Assembly: GCA_963972255.1 (NCBI GenBank)
Contig: CAXATO010000011.1
Location: forward strand, 116,514-180,513
Source: UBA1479 sp002706405
Lineage (GTDB): Bacteria > Pseudomonadota > Alphaproteobacteria > Rhodospirillales > Casp-alpha2
DNA: 64,000 nt
Direction: 5' to 3'
Shown: positions 50,081 through 59,384 of the stretch, in pieces
How the letters are laid out: the number at the start of each line of letters is the position of its first letter
Numbering within the stretch: position 1 is the stretch's first letter
The notes under the pieces: model-generated
Database searches by the model: none
Told to the model about the DNA's origin: nothing
The model's input: the letters and a program-made list of their open reading frames with translations, nothing else
Made by a program: the position numbers and the translations under genes

Positions 50081-51718
50081 CTACATGTTCGGGTAGTTCG
50101 GCCCTTCTCCGCCCTGGGGCGTGACCCAGTTGATGTTCTGGGTCGGGTCCTTGATGTCGCAGGTCTTGCAGTGGATGCAGTTCTGGCCGTTGATCTGGAA
50201 CTTGGTCTCCCCCTCGACCTCGACATACTCATAAACCCCGGCCGGGCAGAACCGGGCTTCCGGTCCCGCATACTCGGCCCAGTTGACGGCCATGGGCACG
50301 CTCGCGTCCTTGAGCGTCAGATGGCAGGGCTGTTCTTCCTCGTGGAAGGTGCCGGCCAATTGGACCGAGGACAGCTTGTCGAAGGTCAGCTTCCCGTCGG
50401 GCTTGGGATAGTCGATGGGCTTGCAGTCCTTGGCCTTCTTCAGGGCCGAATGGTCGGCCCGGTTCTTGAGCGTCCAGGGCGCATGGCCGAAGAACAGATA
50501 GGTGTCGATGGCGCCCAGGATCAGGCCGGCCCACATGCCCCAGTGGAAGTTGGGCCGCATGTTGCGCGCCTTATAAAGCTCCTTCCACACCCAGCTGTCC
50601 TTGACCGCCTGGGTGTAGGCCGGCAGGCCATCGGCCGGATTGGCGCCGGCTTTCAGCGCCGCGACCACGGCTTCGGCGGCCAGCATGCCGGTCTTCATGG
50701 CCGTATGGCTGCCCTTGATCTTGGGCGTGTTGAGGAAGCCCGCCGTGCAGCCGATCAGGCAGCCGCCGGGGAAGCTCAGCCCCGGCACGGACTGATAGCC
50801 GCCTTCGTTGAGTGCGCGGGCACCGTAAGAAATGCGCCGGCCGCCTTCCAGGATCGGCGCGATCGACGGATGGGTCTTGTAGCGCTGCAATTCGTCATAG
50901 GGCGAGAGATAGGGGTTCTGGTAATCCAGCCCGACCACGAAGCCCAAGGCCACCTGGTTGTTTTCCAGGTGATAGAGGAACGAGCCGCCATAGGTTTTGG
51001 AATCCAAGGGCCAGCCGATGGTGTGGAGGATTTCGCCGGGCCGGTGGTTCTCGGGTTTGACCTCCCACAATTCCTTGAGGCCGATGCCGTAGGTCTGCGG
51101 GTCGGCGGGGATGCCTTCCGGGCCCTTGGAGCGCAGATCGAATTTCTGTTCCAGCGTCTTGGTCAGATGGCCGCGGCAGCCCTCGGCGAACAGGGTGTAT
51201 TTGGCGTGCAGTTCCATGCCCGGCTGGTGGTTGGGGCCGGGGGTGCCGTCGCGGTTGAGCCCCATGTCGCCCGTGGCGATGCCCTTCACCGTGCCGTCGT
51301 CGTGATACAGCACCTCGGCGGCGGCGAAGCCGGGGTAGACCTCGGCGCCCAGGGCCTCGGCCTGTTCGCCCAGCCAGCGGCAGACCAGGCCCAGCGAGAC
51401 GATGTAGTTGCCGTGGTTCTTCATCTGCGGCGGGGTCGGCAGGCGGATGGCGCCGGCCGGGCCGAGCAGCAGGAACTTGTCCTTACCCGCCGGCGTGTTC
51501 AGCGGGGCACCCTTTTCCTTCCAGTCGGGAATCAGCTCGTTCAGGGCCCGCGGCTCCAGCACCGCGCCGGACAGGATATGGGCGCCCACTTCCGAGCCTT
51601 TCTCCACGACGCAGACGGAAACCTCCGGATCCAGCTGACAGATGCGGATGGCGGCGGACAGGCCCGACGGCCCCGCGCCCACGATCACCACATCGAATTC
51701 CATGGATTCCCGTTCCAT
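50081..51718 (-). CDS. Electron transfer flavoprotein-ubiquinone oxidoreductase
   Basis: 545 residues. FAD motif VIVGAGPSGLSAAIRI near the start; the conserved ubiquinone-binding and central part (GGGC-type LIGCTAGFLN, KGSHTAMKTGMLAAEA); C-terminal 4Fe-4S cluster NCIHCKTCDIKDPTQNINW. Passes electrons from ETF to the quinone pool, linking fatty-acid and amino-acid oxidation with respiration at the inner membrane face. Starts at ATG 51718 or 51703. Confidence 0.95.
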   Translation of the reverse strand: MERESMEFDVVIVGAGPSGLSAAIRICQLDPEVSVCVVEKGSEVGAHILSGAVLEPRALNELIPDWKEKGAPLNTPAGKDKFLLLGPAGAIRLPTPPQMKNHGNYIVSLGLVCRWLGEQAEALGAEVYPGFAAAEVLYHDDGTVKGIATGDMGLNRDGTPGPNHQPGMELHAKYTLFAEGCRGHLTKTLEQKFDLRSKGPEGIPADPQTYGIGLKELWEVKPENHRPGEILHTIGWPLDSKTYGGSFLYHLENNQVALGFVVGLDYQNPYLSPYDELQRYKTHPSIAPILEGGRRISYGARALNEGGYQSVPGLSFPGGCLIGCTAGFLNTPKIKGSHTAMKTGMLAAEAVVAALKAGANPADGLPAYTQAVKDSWVWKELYKARNMRPNFHWGMWAGLILGAIDTYLFFGHAPWTLKNRADHSALKKAKDCKPIDYPKPDGKLTFDKLSSVQLAGTFHEEEQPCHLTLKDASVPMAVNWAEYAGPEARFCPAGVYEYVEVEGETKFQINGQNCIHCKTCDIKDPTQNINWVTPQGGEGPNYPNM

Positions 51719-51862
51719 CCTCGTCGTCCTCGCGTCTTAATTGATGTTGTTCGCAATGTGCAGATGCGAACGCCGTTATGGCATTCCTTGGGCCTTGGCC
51801 GCAACTCGCCTTGTGGATTCAAATGGGATAACCCGTCGGCGGGGGTGTGATAGAATTTCGCC

Positions 51863-52756
51863 ATGACCCAGACCGCAACCGATCCCGTGGCCTTGAAGGC
51901 CCTGCTGCAGTGGTATCTGGAGGCCGGCGTCGATGAAGCCATCGCCGATCAGCCCCAGGACCGCTTTGCCGAGCAGGTCCAGGCGTTGGCGGCCAAGGCG
52001 TCCGCCCCGGCGGCCCGGCCGGGGTTGAGCGACGGGCCTCTGCCGGCGTCGCCGGTGCGGGGAAGTGCCCCCCCGGCGCGCGGTCCCCTGACCAAGCCGG
52101 CGGCCCCGGCCCAGCTTTCCGACCAGGCAGCGGTCAAGGACGCGGTCGCCCAGGCGGCCAAGGCCCAGACCCTGGACGAATTGCGCGCGGCACTGGAAGG
52201 ATTCGACGGCTGCGCCCTCAAGACCACGGCCTCCAATCTGTGTTTCTTCGACGGCAATCCCAAGGCCCGGGTGTTGCTGGTCGGGGAAGCCCCGGGGGCC
52301 GAGGAAGACCGCCAGGGCCTGCCCTTCGTCGGGCCTTCGGGCAAATTGCTGGACGCCATGCTGGCCTCCATCGGCCTCGACCGGAATGGAGAGGGCGACA
52401 GCGCGGTGCTGATTTCCAACACCGTGTTCTGGCGCCCGCCCGGCAACCGCACGCCGACCCCGTCGGAAGCGGCGATCTGCCTGCCGTTCGTGGAACGCCT
52501 GATCGAAATCGTCGGCCCCCGCGTGGTGGTCTGCGTCGGCGGCCCCTCGGCCAAGACCCTGCTGGCCCAGACCCAGGGCATCACCCGCCTACGCGGCAAA
52601 TGGTTCGATTACGCCACGCCGAAGATGGCGGGACCCGTGCCGGCGATGGCGCTGTACCATCCGGCCTATCTGCTGCGCTCCCCGGCCATGAAGCGCGACG
52701 CCTGGCGTGATCTGTTGATGCTGAAACAAAAGATCGCCGACCTCGGCGCGGGCTGA
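51863..52756 (+). CDS. Uracil-DNA glycosylase family 4
   Basis: 297 residues. N-terminal 100 residues are Pro/Ala-rich. Domain: FDGCALKTTASNLCF with iron-sulfur cysteines, VLLVGEAPGAEEDRQGLPFVG, LISNTVFWRPPGNRTPT and VVVCVGGPSAKTLL, MALYHPAYLLRSP. Removes uracil from DNA. Divergent from the ETF-QO gene. Start ATG 51863. Confidence 0.92.
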   Translation: MTQTATDPVALKALLQWYLEAGVDEAIADQPQDRFAEQVQALAAKASAPAARPGLSDGPLPASPVRGSAPPARGPLTKPAAPAQLSDQAAVKDAVAQAAKAQTLDELRAALEGFDGCALKTTASNLCFFDGNPKARVLLVGEAPGAEEDRQGLPFVGPSGKLLDAMLASIGLDRNGEGDSAVLISNTVFWRPPGNRTPTPSEAAICLPFVERLIEIVGPRVVVCVGGPSAKTLLAQTQGITRLRGKWFDYATPKMAGPVPAMALYHPAYLLRSPAMKRDAWRDLLMLKQKIADLGAG

Positions 52757-53032
52757 GCGTCGGCGGGCCGGTGGCCCGCGCGTTAACCATAATTCCAAGA
52801 TATGCGGCCATGCTTTCCCCCAATCACAAAATGTGGGAATATGCTGGCGTCTCGGGGCGGCACCAGGATCTGTGCTTGGATGCCGGCCGGATTTTGGCGC
52901 GGATGACGAGGCCGCGTCTGAACCCGCCGGAAGGTTGAGGTGCCGGGGACAGGACGCTATATAACGTCGCGGCTCATACGGGAGTTGCGCGAAACCGCCG
53001 GGTATCGGCGGGCGGATCAAGTTAGGGGCTTC

Positions 53033-54934
53033 ATGGCCGGGGTCAAATCTGTGGGTGCGTCCGTTCTGGCCGCTCTCGCCATCCAATTCATGGTCTGTTC
53101 GGCACCTGCTGCCGCCGGAAGCTTGGCTTCCGTCGAAGGCGGGGAGCGTGCCGCCGTGGCGCCCGTGCCGGAAACGCCGCAGGCGGCAGCACCCCGGGTG
53201 CTGTCAGAGGCCGACGCGCGGCTTTACCGGCGCATCTTCGAGATCCAGGAAGACGGTGACTGGAAACAGGCCGACCGCCTGATCGCCAAGCTGTCCGACA
53301 AGGTGCTGATGGGCCATGTCCTGGCCCAGCGCTACCTGCACCCGCGCAAGTACCGCTCCAAGTATAAGGAACTGAAGGCCTGGATGGCGGAGTACGCCGA
53401 CCATCCCCAGGCGCGGCGCATCTATCAGCTGTCGCTGCGCCGCCGGCCGAAGAACTGGCGCCTGCCGGACAAGCCCGACGTGCTGCCGTCCCAGCCCACG
53501 TTCCTCGAGGAAGAAGCCGTCGCCGCCGTCGAGGCCGAACAGTCCGAACAGGACGAAGAGGAAAAGGCCGCCAAGGTGCTGCCGACCAAGCGCCTGAGCC
53601 GAGCCGACGCGCGCCGCTCGCGGGCCCTGAAATACCGGATCACCAAGGCGCTGCGCCGCGGCCATACCCTGATCGCCAAGCGTCTGATCCAATCGGCGGA
53701 CGCCAAGCGCCTGTTCTCCAACGCGGAGATGGATCAGGCCAAGGTTCAGTTGGGGACGCGGTATTTCTTCGACCGGCGTACGGACTGGGCCGCGGGATGG
53801 CTGGACGCCGCCCTGAAGCGGTCGGGCAAGTATCTGCCCGACGGCCATTGGACCTTGGGCCTGATCGCCTGGAAGGCCAAGGACTACGTCAAGGCCACGG
53901 CCCATTTCCGCGCCGCCGCCGATATCGGTTTCGACGATGAATGGATGGACGGGGCCGCCAATTTCTGGGCCGCGCGGGGACTTTTGATCACCCGCAAGCC
54001 GGAACTGGTCAGCCACTACCTGACGGGGGCGGCCCGCCACGCGCGCACCTTCTATGGCCTGCTTGCCGCCCGCATCCTGGGCCAGGAGGTCGCTTACGAA
54101 TGGTCGTCGCCGCCTGTCGTCGCCGATGCCATCGGGCGCATCGTCGAAACGCCGCGCGGCCGCCGCGCCATGGCTCTGGTGCAGGCCGGACAGGATCACG
54201 GAGCGGAGCGCGAACTGCGCAATCTGGCCCGCATTTCCGACAAGAACCAGGCCCTCGCCATCCTGGCCCTGGCCGACATGGGCGGCATGGCGGGACTGGC
54301 CGTGCGCCTGTCGGACCGGCTGTTCCCCGATGGCGGCGGGTTCGACGGCGCCGCCTATCCCGTGCCGGCCTGGCTGCCGTCGGGCGGCTTCACGGTCGAC
54401 CGGGCGCTGGTCTATGCGGTCATCCGCCAGGAAAGCAAATTCAATCCCAAGGCCAAAAGCTGGGCCGGGGCGCGCGGCCTGATGCAGCTGATGCCGCGCA
54501 CGGCCAGCTTCGTGGCGCAGGATTCGTCGCTGCACCGCCATCGCCTGCCCAAGCTTTATGATCCGGACCTCAACCTGAGGCTCGGCCAGAAGTACATCGA
54601 CATGCTGCTCGCCGAGCCGCATATCCAGGGCGATCTGCTGCTACTGGCGGTGGCCTGGAACGGCGGGCCCGGCAATCTGAACAAATGGCGGCGGCGCATC
54701 GAATACACGGACGATCCGCTGCTGTTCATCGAAACCATTCCGGCGTTTGAGACCCGCCACTTCGTCGAACGGGTGCTGGCCAACCTGTGGATCTACCGCG
54801 ACCGCCTGGGCCAGGACAAACCGTCCCTCGATGCCCTTGCCGCCGGGCAATGGCCGGTCTACAAAGCCTTAGGCCACGGCAAGCTGGAGGTCGCGAATTT
54901 CGATGAGCCAAGAGACGGAATTTCTGCCCGTTAA
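53033..54934 (+). CDS. slt: Soluble lytic murein transglycosylase (Slt70-like)
   Basis: 633 residues from ATG 53033 with signal peptide (VGASVLAALAIQFMVCSAPAAAG). A long helical, doughnut-type U/L domain (about 60-440) with a Glu-rich insert at about 155-185. SLT domain near 455-600: catalytic Glu467 in RQESKFNPKAKSWAGARGLMQLMP, and YIDMLLAEPHIQGDLLLLAVAWNGG. It cleaves peptidoglycan in the periplasm. Overlaps moaB by 32 bases. Confidence 0.93.
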   Translation: MAGVKSVGASVLAALAIQFMVCSAPAAAGSLASVEGGERAAVAPVPETPQAAAPRVLSEADARLYRRIFEIQEDGDWKQADRLIAKLSDKVLMGHVLAQRYLHPRKYRSKYKELKAWMAEYADHPQARRIYQLSLRRRPKNWRLPDKPDVLPSQPTFLEEEAVAAVEAEQSEQDEEEKAAKVLPTKRLSRADARRSRALKYRITKALRRGHTLIAKRLIQSADAKRLFSNAEMDQAKVQLGTRYFFDRRTDWAAGWLDAALKRSGKYLPDGHWTLGLIAWKAKDYVKATAHFRAAADIGFDDEWMDGAANFWAARGLLITRKPELVSHYLTGAARHARTFYGLLAARILGQEVAYEWSSPPVVADAIGRIVETPRGRRAMALVQAGQDHGAERELRNLARISDKNQALAILALADMGGMAGLAVRLSDRLFPDGGGFDGAAYPVPAWLPSGGFTVDRALVYAVIRQESKFNPKAKSWAGARGLMQLMPRTASFVAQDSSLHRHRLPKLYDPDLNLRLGQKYIDMLLAEPHIQGDLLLLAVAWNGGPGNLNKWRRRIEYTDDPLLFIETIPAFETRHFVERVLANLWIYRDRLGQDKPSLDALAAGQWPVYKALGHGKLEVANFDEPRDGISAR

Positions 54935-55430
54935 CATTGCGGTCCTGACCGTATCGGACACGCGCACCCTGGCGGACGATCGTTCGGGCGATACCCTGGT
55001 CGAGCGCCTGACCGCCGCCGGACACAAGCTGGCCGACCGTAAGATCGTCAAGGACGATGCCGCCCTGATCGCCGATCAGTTCCGCGCCTGGATCAATGAT
55101 CCCGACATCGACTGCATCATTTCGACCGGCGGCACCGGCGTGACCGGCCGCGATGTCACGCCGGAAGCGCTCGACGCCGTCGCGGAAAAGATCATCCCCG
55201 GCTTCGGCGAGATGTTCCGCTGGATCAGCTATCAGAAGATCAAATCCTCGACCATCCAATCCCGGGCGTCTGCCGGGGTCGCGAACGGCACCTATATCTT
55301 CGTGCTGCCGGGCTCGACCGGGGCTTGCAAGGACGGCTGGGACGAGATCCTGGTCCACCAACTGGACATCCGTCACAAGCCCTGCAACTTCGTCGAACTG
55401 ATGCCGCGCCTGAAGGAACATCAGGCCTAG
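54903..55430 (+). CDS. moaB: Molybdenum cofactor biosynthesis protein B
   Basis: 175 residues. AVLTVSDTRT near the start, STGGTGVTGRDVTPEA and GVANGTYIFVLPGSTGACKDGWDEI typical of MoaB/MogA. It adenylates molybdopterin. The start codon lies inside the end of slt, so translation is coupled, an arrangement also seen in other Alphaproteobacteria as far as I recall. Confidence 0.95.
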   Translation: MSQETEFLPVNIAVLTVSDTRTLADDRSGDTLVERLTAAGHKLADRKIVKDDAALIADQFRAWINDPDIDCIISTGGTGVTGRDVTPEALDAVAEKIIPGFGEMFRWISYQKIKSSTIQSRASAGVANGTYIFVLPGSTGACKDGWDEILVHQLDIRHKPCNFVELMPRLKEHQA

Positions 55431-55587
55431 GCGGGATGCCTAAAACGCGGGCCCGGCCAGCAAAAAATCCATATTGACGATCGGCCCGGTCGGGCGCCAA
55501 ATCCGTGGCGGAAAAGCGGCCGCGCGCCCGGTGCCGGGACGGCAGGGCCAACACGGGCCGCAACGTATCCATCGGAGAACTCAAGAG

Positions 55588-55866
55588 ATGCGCTTCGCAT
55601 TGCCGATTGCGGCGGTTGCCGTGATGCTGTCGTCTGCCGCCTTGACCACGGCGGCCCATGCCAAGGACTGCATGGACGATCCCAAGGCCGCCATCAAGGC
55701 CGCCGAAGGGGACTTCAAGATGGCCAAGCCGGGCCTGGACAAGACCGCGTCACGCGGCTTCAACAAGAACATCGACAAGGCCAAGATGGCCGTCAGGTCG
55801 AAGATGAACGATGTGGCCTGTGACAGCGTGGCGAAAGCCCTGAGCTTTCTGGCGCCGACGAAATAG
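55588..55866 (+). CDS. Small secreted protein
   Basis: 92 residues from ATG 55588, with signal peptide (FALPIAAVAVMLSSAALTTAAHA). Mature part about 70 residues, with two cysteines (CMDDPKAAIKAAEGDFKMAKPG and NDVACDSVAKALSFL), possibly a disulfide, and lysine-rich helices. No family is recognised. A terminator follows. Confidence 0.65.
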   Translation: MRFALPIAAVAVMLSSAALTTAAHAKDCMDDPKAAIKAAEGDFKMAKPGLDKTASRGFNKNIDKAKMAVRSKMNDVACDSVAKALSFLAPTK

Positions 55867-55905
55867 AACCCGGCGGGGCGACAGTCCCGTCGATGGCATG
55901 ATCGA

Positions 55906-55943
55906 AACGCCGGCGGGGGGGGACGGGCCTTCGCCGGCGTTTT
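55906..55943 (+). terminator. Terminator candidate after the small secreted protein gene
   Basis: AACGCCGGCG (55906-55915) pairs with CGCCGGCGTT (55932-55941), 16-base loop, then TTGCC. Confidence 0.55.
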
Positions 55944-55988
55944 GCCGTCCGGGCGCCGATGCCGATTCGCCCCTTCTGGAGGCCCGGG

Positions 55989-56021
55989 TTATCCACAGAA
56001 CGGGAAACGCGTTGTGGAAAA
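55989..56021. promoter_or_regulatory. Pair of facing DnaA boxes
   Basis: TTATCCACA (55989-55997), a perfect consensus box, and on the other strand TTTTCCACA (56013-56021), one mismatch. They lie 15 bases apart in the gap before the FliL-like gene. No AT-rich unwinding stretch or further boxes nearby were seen. Confidence 0.4.
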
Positions 56022-56172
56022 CCGATCTTCGTGAATCTGAAAAATGTCAGTTTCCTGAAAGTTTTATCCCCTATCCTTCCGGTTGTGGTGGAAGCGGAAT
56101 TTTTCCGCGCCCATTACGCTATAGTTTCGGTATTATTCTCGTACTGAATTTGCCGTGTCTAAGGGGGACCCG

Positions 56173-56664
56173 ATGGACAAGTTCATGAAAAGCCTGTTGA
56201 TCGGCATGGGTGCGTCGATCCTGCTGATCGGCGGTGTCGCTGCTCTTGGAATTTGGGTCAGCTCTCAGCCGAGCGCATCCCCCAATGCCGCCGTGGTTCA
56301 GGACAACAAGGTCCATACCGTGCGCATGCGCCCGCAGGCCGTGCAGGTCGGCGGCTACAGCCTGAAAAGCAAGGACAAGGCCAGCGTGCTTCTGGTGTCC
56401 GTCGCCATGCGGGTGACCGGCAGCCATAACGTCGCCAAGGTCTGCCAGCTGATGCCGCGCCTGGTATCTTCCCTGAACACGGTCTTTGCCAATTTGGTCA
56501 ATTATTCGGGCAATGCCCGGGACGCGCTGCCCAAGAACCTGACCGGCCAGTTGCAGCAACGCTTCAACAAGGCGTTGGGCCTGCATGTGGTGGAGGATGT
56601 GTTCCTGACCGCCTATCAGGACAAGAAAGACATCCCCGCGACCAACTGTCCGGAATCGACCTGA
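56173..56664 (+). CDS. FliL-like membrane-anchored protein, paralogue 1
   Basis: 163 residues from ATG 56173 (GTG 56155 is a less likely start). One membrane helix (about 8-28), then an exterior domain with VHTVRMRPQAVQVGGYSL, ASVLLVSVAMRVTG and VCQLMPRLVSSLNTVFA. The C-terminus has two more segments (QRFNKALGLHVVEDVFLTAY). The pattern resembles FliL, the flagellar stator-associated protein, but similarity is weak by eye. A second gene of the same type follows after 190 bases. Confidence 0.5.
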   Translation: MDKFMKSLLIGMGASILLIGGVAALGIWVSSQPSASPNAAVVQDNKVHTVRMRPQAVQVGGYSLKSKDKASVLLVSVAMRVTGSHNVAKVCQLMPRLVSSLNTVFANLVNYSGNARDALPKNLTGQLQQRFNKALGLHVVEDVFLTAYQDKKDIPATNCPEST

Positions 56665-56853
56665 CCGGCTTGAATCGAAGCTTTCCCCGTGGGCCGAACG
56701 GCCCTGCGGCACCTGGACCTTTGGCGTAATTGTCAGCGGGGCGATGCACGGTATCCTTTTGCCCGTGCTCGCTGGGCGATGGCCCGCGTGAATCACCAAG
56801 AAAATGAAATCAAGAATACGGTCGAACTTCCGAAGACAGTTCGGAGAGGATGC

Positions 56854-57342
56854 ATGCCGGGATTTATCAAAAGCGTTGTGATCGCCAGCACCGTTGCCGC
56901 CGGCACGGTGGGGTCGGTCGCCGCCATCGGCATGGGGTTTGACGCCTCGTTCACGGGGGCGGCGGGCCCCGCTCCGGACCCGGGCCCGTCCGTCGTCCGC
57001 ATGGCGCCGATCTCGGTTCATATCGGCGGTTGGACGCTCAAGAAGAAAAAGAACGAAGACAAGACATTGATCGTCTCCATCGCCATCGACGTACCCGACG
57101 GCGACGCGCGGGATGCCGTTTGCCGCTTGATGCCGCGGCTGGTCTCGGCGGTGAACAGCGAGGTCTCGCGCAACGTGTTGTATCAGGCCACCTGGAAGGA
57201 AGCCCTGACCGGCAGCCTGGGACAGCGTTTGACGGTGCGTTTCAACCGGGCCCTGGGCCGCACCCTGATCAACGGGGTGCGTCTGCAGGCCCATGCCAGC
57301 GAGACCGAGGCCCCGCCCGCCACCTGCGCCGACACGGTCTAA
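56854..57342 (+). CDS. FliL-like membrane-anchored protein, paralogue 2
   Basis: 163 residues from ATG 56854, which follows GGAGAGGA. A short helix (VVIASTVAAGTVGSVAAIGMG) then VVRMAPISVHIGGWTLK, LIVSIAIDVPDG, VCRLMPRLVSAVNSEVS and RFNRALGRTLINGVRLQA, colinear with paralogue 1 (VCQLMPRLVSSLN, RFNKALG). Tandem duplication is clear. No flagellar genes are beside them, so a role outside motility is possible. Confidence 0.5.
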   Translation: MPGFIKSVVIASTVAAGTVGSVAAIGMGFDASFTGAAGPAPDPGPSVVRMAPISVHIGGWTLKKKKNEDKTLIVSIAIDVPDGDARDAVCRLMPRLVSAVNSEVSRNVLYQATWKEALTGSLGQRLTVRFNRALGRTLINGVRLQAHASETEAPPATCADTV

Positions 57343-57358
57343 CCCGGCTTTCGGTTCT

Positions 57359-57970
57359 TCAGTTCCGCCGCCGCGCGAAGGATGGGCCGTCGTCGACATC
57401 TTCCAGTTCGTCGATCAGGGCGATGCTCAGGCCATCAAGATTGGCCCGGGTATCGGCGAGTGCGCGGTCCGTCGACCAGCGCACGTCCCGGAACGGGTCG
57501 CGGAAGTGGGGGCGTCGTTTGAGCCCGACCAGCCAGAAGCCGCCGTCGGGCGCCGGGCCGAATACGGCGTCATGACGGCCCAGCAACTTGAACGCGCGGG
57601 CGATCATGGCCGGGCGAATACCGGGAATGTCCGATCCGACCAGCACCACCGGCCCCGGCGGCAACACCGCCATGACCCGGGCCATGCGGGCGCCCAGATC
57701 GCCGTCTCCCTGGCTCATGAAGGCCGTAGCTCCCGGTGCGGCCCGGTGCCACAGGGCGCGGTCGAATACGGTGCGGTCCGGCGATACGGCGAGCCAGCAG
57801 CGCCAGCGCCGATCCCGTCCCATGCGCCGCGTCAGCCCCGCCAGCATGCCCCGGTAGAAGCCCCAGGCGCCGACGCCGCCGATGTGGCGGGCCAGGCGCG
57901 ATTTCACGCGGCCCAGGCGCGGCGCCTTGGCGAAGATGACCAGGTGATTTTGCAGGGCCCGCGTCGTCAC
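57359..57970 (-). CDS. TIGR04282-type glycosyltransferase-like protein (DUF2064)
   Basis: 203 residues from GTG 57970, which overlaps the previous stop (GTGA). The usual N-terminus LVIFAKAPRLGRVKSRLARHIG and the later VLVGSDIPGIRP and DAVFGPAPDGGFWLVGL identify the family. Called a selenodomain/radical SAM-associated transferase in databases; function is not fixed. A gene of the companion type TIGR04283 is coded directly before it. Confidence 0.85.
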   Translation of the reverse strand: MTTRALQNHLVIFAKAPRLGRVKSRLARHIGGVGAWGFYRGMLAGLTRRMGRDRRWRCWLAVSPDRTVFDRALWHRAAPGATAFMSQGDGDLGARMARVMAVLPPGPVVLVGSDIPGIRPAMIARAFKLLGRHDAVFGPAPDGGFWLVGLKRRPHFRDPFRDVRWSTDRALADTRANLDGLSIALIDELEDVDDGPSFARRRN

Positions 57971-58701
57971 CGGTACAGCCGCTCGATCCAGCGGGGCGGC
58001 AGGCCGGCATAGAACAGACCCAGGCACAACAGGTTGCGTAGCGGGCGCAGCCACCAGCCGTTCCTGCGGTAGCGCAAGGCCGATGTCGTGACGGCCGAGG
58101 GCAGCGGGGTCAGGCGCTTGCTGCCGATGCGGCGCACCAGATCGACATCCTCCATCAACGGCAGGGGATTGTAGCCTTTGAGGAAGTCGTAAAACGGGCG
58201 CGAGATCACCAATCCCTGATCGCCGTAGGGCAGGCCCAGAGCTTTCGCCCGCCAGTTGGCCAGGTCTTCCACCCGCCGGGCTTGCGGCGCCGGATCGTCC
58301 AGGATTAATTGGAAGTATCCGGCGCGGAAGTGGTTGTCCCCATTGCCGGTAAAGCCGCGCAGGATGATCTGCCAGCCCCGTTGCAGGGCACTGTCCGCAT
58401 GCAGGAACAACAGCCAAGGGGCCGCCGCCGCCGCCGCGCCGGCGGCAAGCTGCGGGCCGCGCCCGCGGGGGGCTGCGACGATCTTGGCGCCGAAGGCGCG
58501 GGCGATCCGCTGGGTTGCGTCGGTCGATCCGCCGTCGGCGATGATGACCTCGAAATCGATGCCGCCGCCGGACAGACTGTCCAGGGTGCGGCCCAGGTCG
58601 GCGGCCGCATTCAAGGTCGGGATGACGATGCTGAGGGTCGGCGGCGCCGCGCTTGGTTCGGTGGCGGGCGGCGGGGCGGGGCTCCGATGGCAGCGCGTCA
58701 T
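57967..58701 (-). CDS. TIGR04283-type family 2 glycosyltransferase
   Basis: 244 residues from ATG 58701; the frame is open upstream for 90 codons but lacks coding character. LSIVIPTLNAAADLGRTLDSL, EVIIADGGSTDATQRIAR and LFLHADSALQRGWQ are family 2 motifs; the C-terminal part has GLVISRPFYDFLKGYNPLPLMEDVDLVRR. Four-base overlap with the TIGR04282 gene. The two are usually found together. Confidence 0.85.
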   Translation of the reverse strand: MTRCHRSPAPPPATEPSAAPPTLSIVIPTLNAAADLGRTLDSLSGGGIDFEVIIADGGSTDATQRIARAFGAKIVAAPRGRGPQLAAGAAAAAAPWLLFLHADSALQRGWQIILRGFTGNGDNHFRAGYFQLILDDPAPQARRVEDLANWRAKALGLPYGDQGLVISRPFYDFLKGYNPLPLMEDVDLVRRIGSKRLTPLPSAVTTSALRYRRNGWWLRPLRNLLCLGLFYAGLPPRWIERLYR

Positions 58702-58736
58702 CGGCGTCTCATGCACAGGGGCGAGGGGTCCGGGGG

Positions 58737-58859
58737 TCAGCGCCGGGGGCGCTGCTGCGGGCGATTGCGCACGGGGATCGGCACCGGCGCCGGCGGCGGG
58801 GCCAGCAGTTCGGCCAAGCCGTCGAGGATGCCGTCGATGATTTCCTTGATCTTGCTCAT
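58737..58859 (-). CDS. Possible 40-residue protein
   Basis: ATG 58859 to TGA 58737: KIKEIIDGILDGLAELLAPP, then a Pro/Arg-rich tail. An amphipathic helix seems likely. No clear ribosome site. Upstream of the glycosyltransferase pair on the same strand. Confidence 0.3.
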   Translation of the reverse strand: MSKIKEIIDGILDGLAELLAPPPAPVPIPVRNRPQQRPRR

Positions 58860-59018
58860 GTGCCGCTGCCCAGATCACGTTATTCCGCGGTCGCACCGGA
58901 ACAGGCCCGGTCCTTATCCATGACGAAACTTTAACAAACCGAACCGGCCCTGTCACCGGGACTCTTGTCACAAGTATGTGGGCGATTGGGATCCACCGCG
59001 CAAGCGGATGGGCCGGAT

Positions 59019-59240
59019 TCAGCGCCGGGTAATGGTGATCGGGCGGCCCGCCTGATGATAGATCAGGCCGTGGGGCGGGGATTTCTGATCGTCCTCCTCA
59101 CAGCGGTACTGGGACGATTCCGTCGCATTGGCGGCGTCCGGTACGTTCAGGGTGATCAGCTTGCGGGCTTCTTCGCTGCTCGAGGCCTTGACCCAGAACG
59201 AATCCCCGTCAGCGACGGGGTAGATATGGAAATTGGGCAA
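59019..59240 (-). CDS. Small hypothetical protein with a TTG start
   Basis: 73 residues. The TTG at 59240 follows AAGGAGACCGAT, a strong ribosome site; ATG 59270 is an upstream alternative without one. FHIYPVADGDSFWVKASSSEEARKLITLNV is followed by a segment with one Cys and GRPITITRR at the end. Resembles short conserved proteins of Alphaproteobacteria with unknown role. Divergent from the radical SAM gene. Confidence 0.6.
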   Translation of the reverse strand: MPNFHIYPVADGDSFWVKASSSEEARKLITLNVPDAANATESSQYRCEEDDQKSPPHGLIYHQAGRPITITRR

Positions 59241-59384
59241 ATCGGTCTCCTTGCTGCCGAAGGCAATCATATCGCAGATAAGGGGCGCAAGCGAGGGAAC
59301 TCGGCGAATGCCGGGGGCATTCTTCAGGCGGCTGTCCGGCATAAATGTTCTTGAAATGTTCGTATATTGCCGTACCCTTTCGCC

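Noticed and set aside
50051..51850. 599-codon plus-strand frame antisense to the ETF-QO gene
   Set aside because: Shadow of a strongly conserved minus-strand gene.
53204..54622. Long open minus-strand frame antisense to slt
   Set aside because: Antisense to a clear transglycosylase; only a GC-rich shadow frame.
55989..56021. Chromosomal replication origin
   Set aside because: Only two DnaA boxes, no AT-rich unwinding element and no typical origin neighbours.
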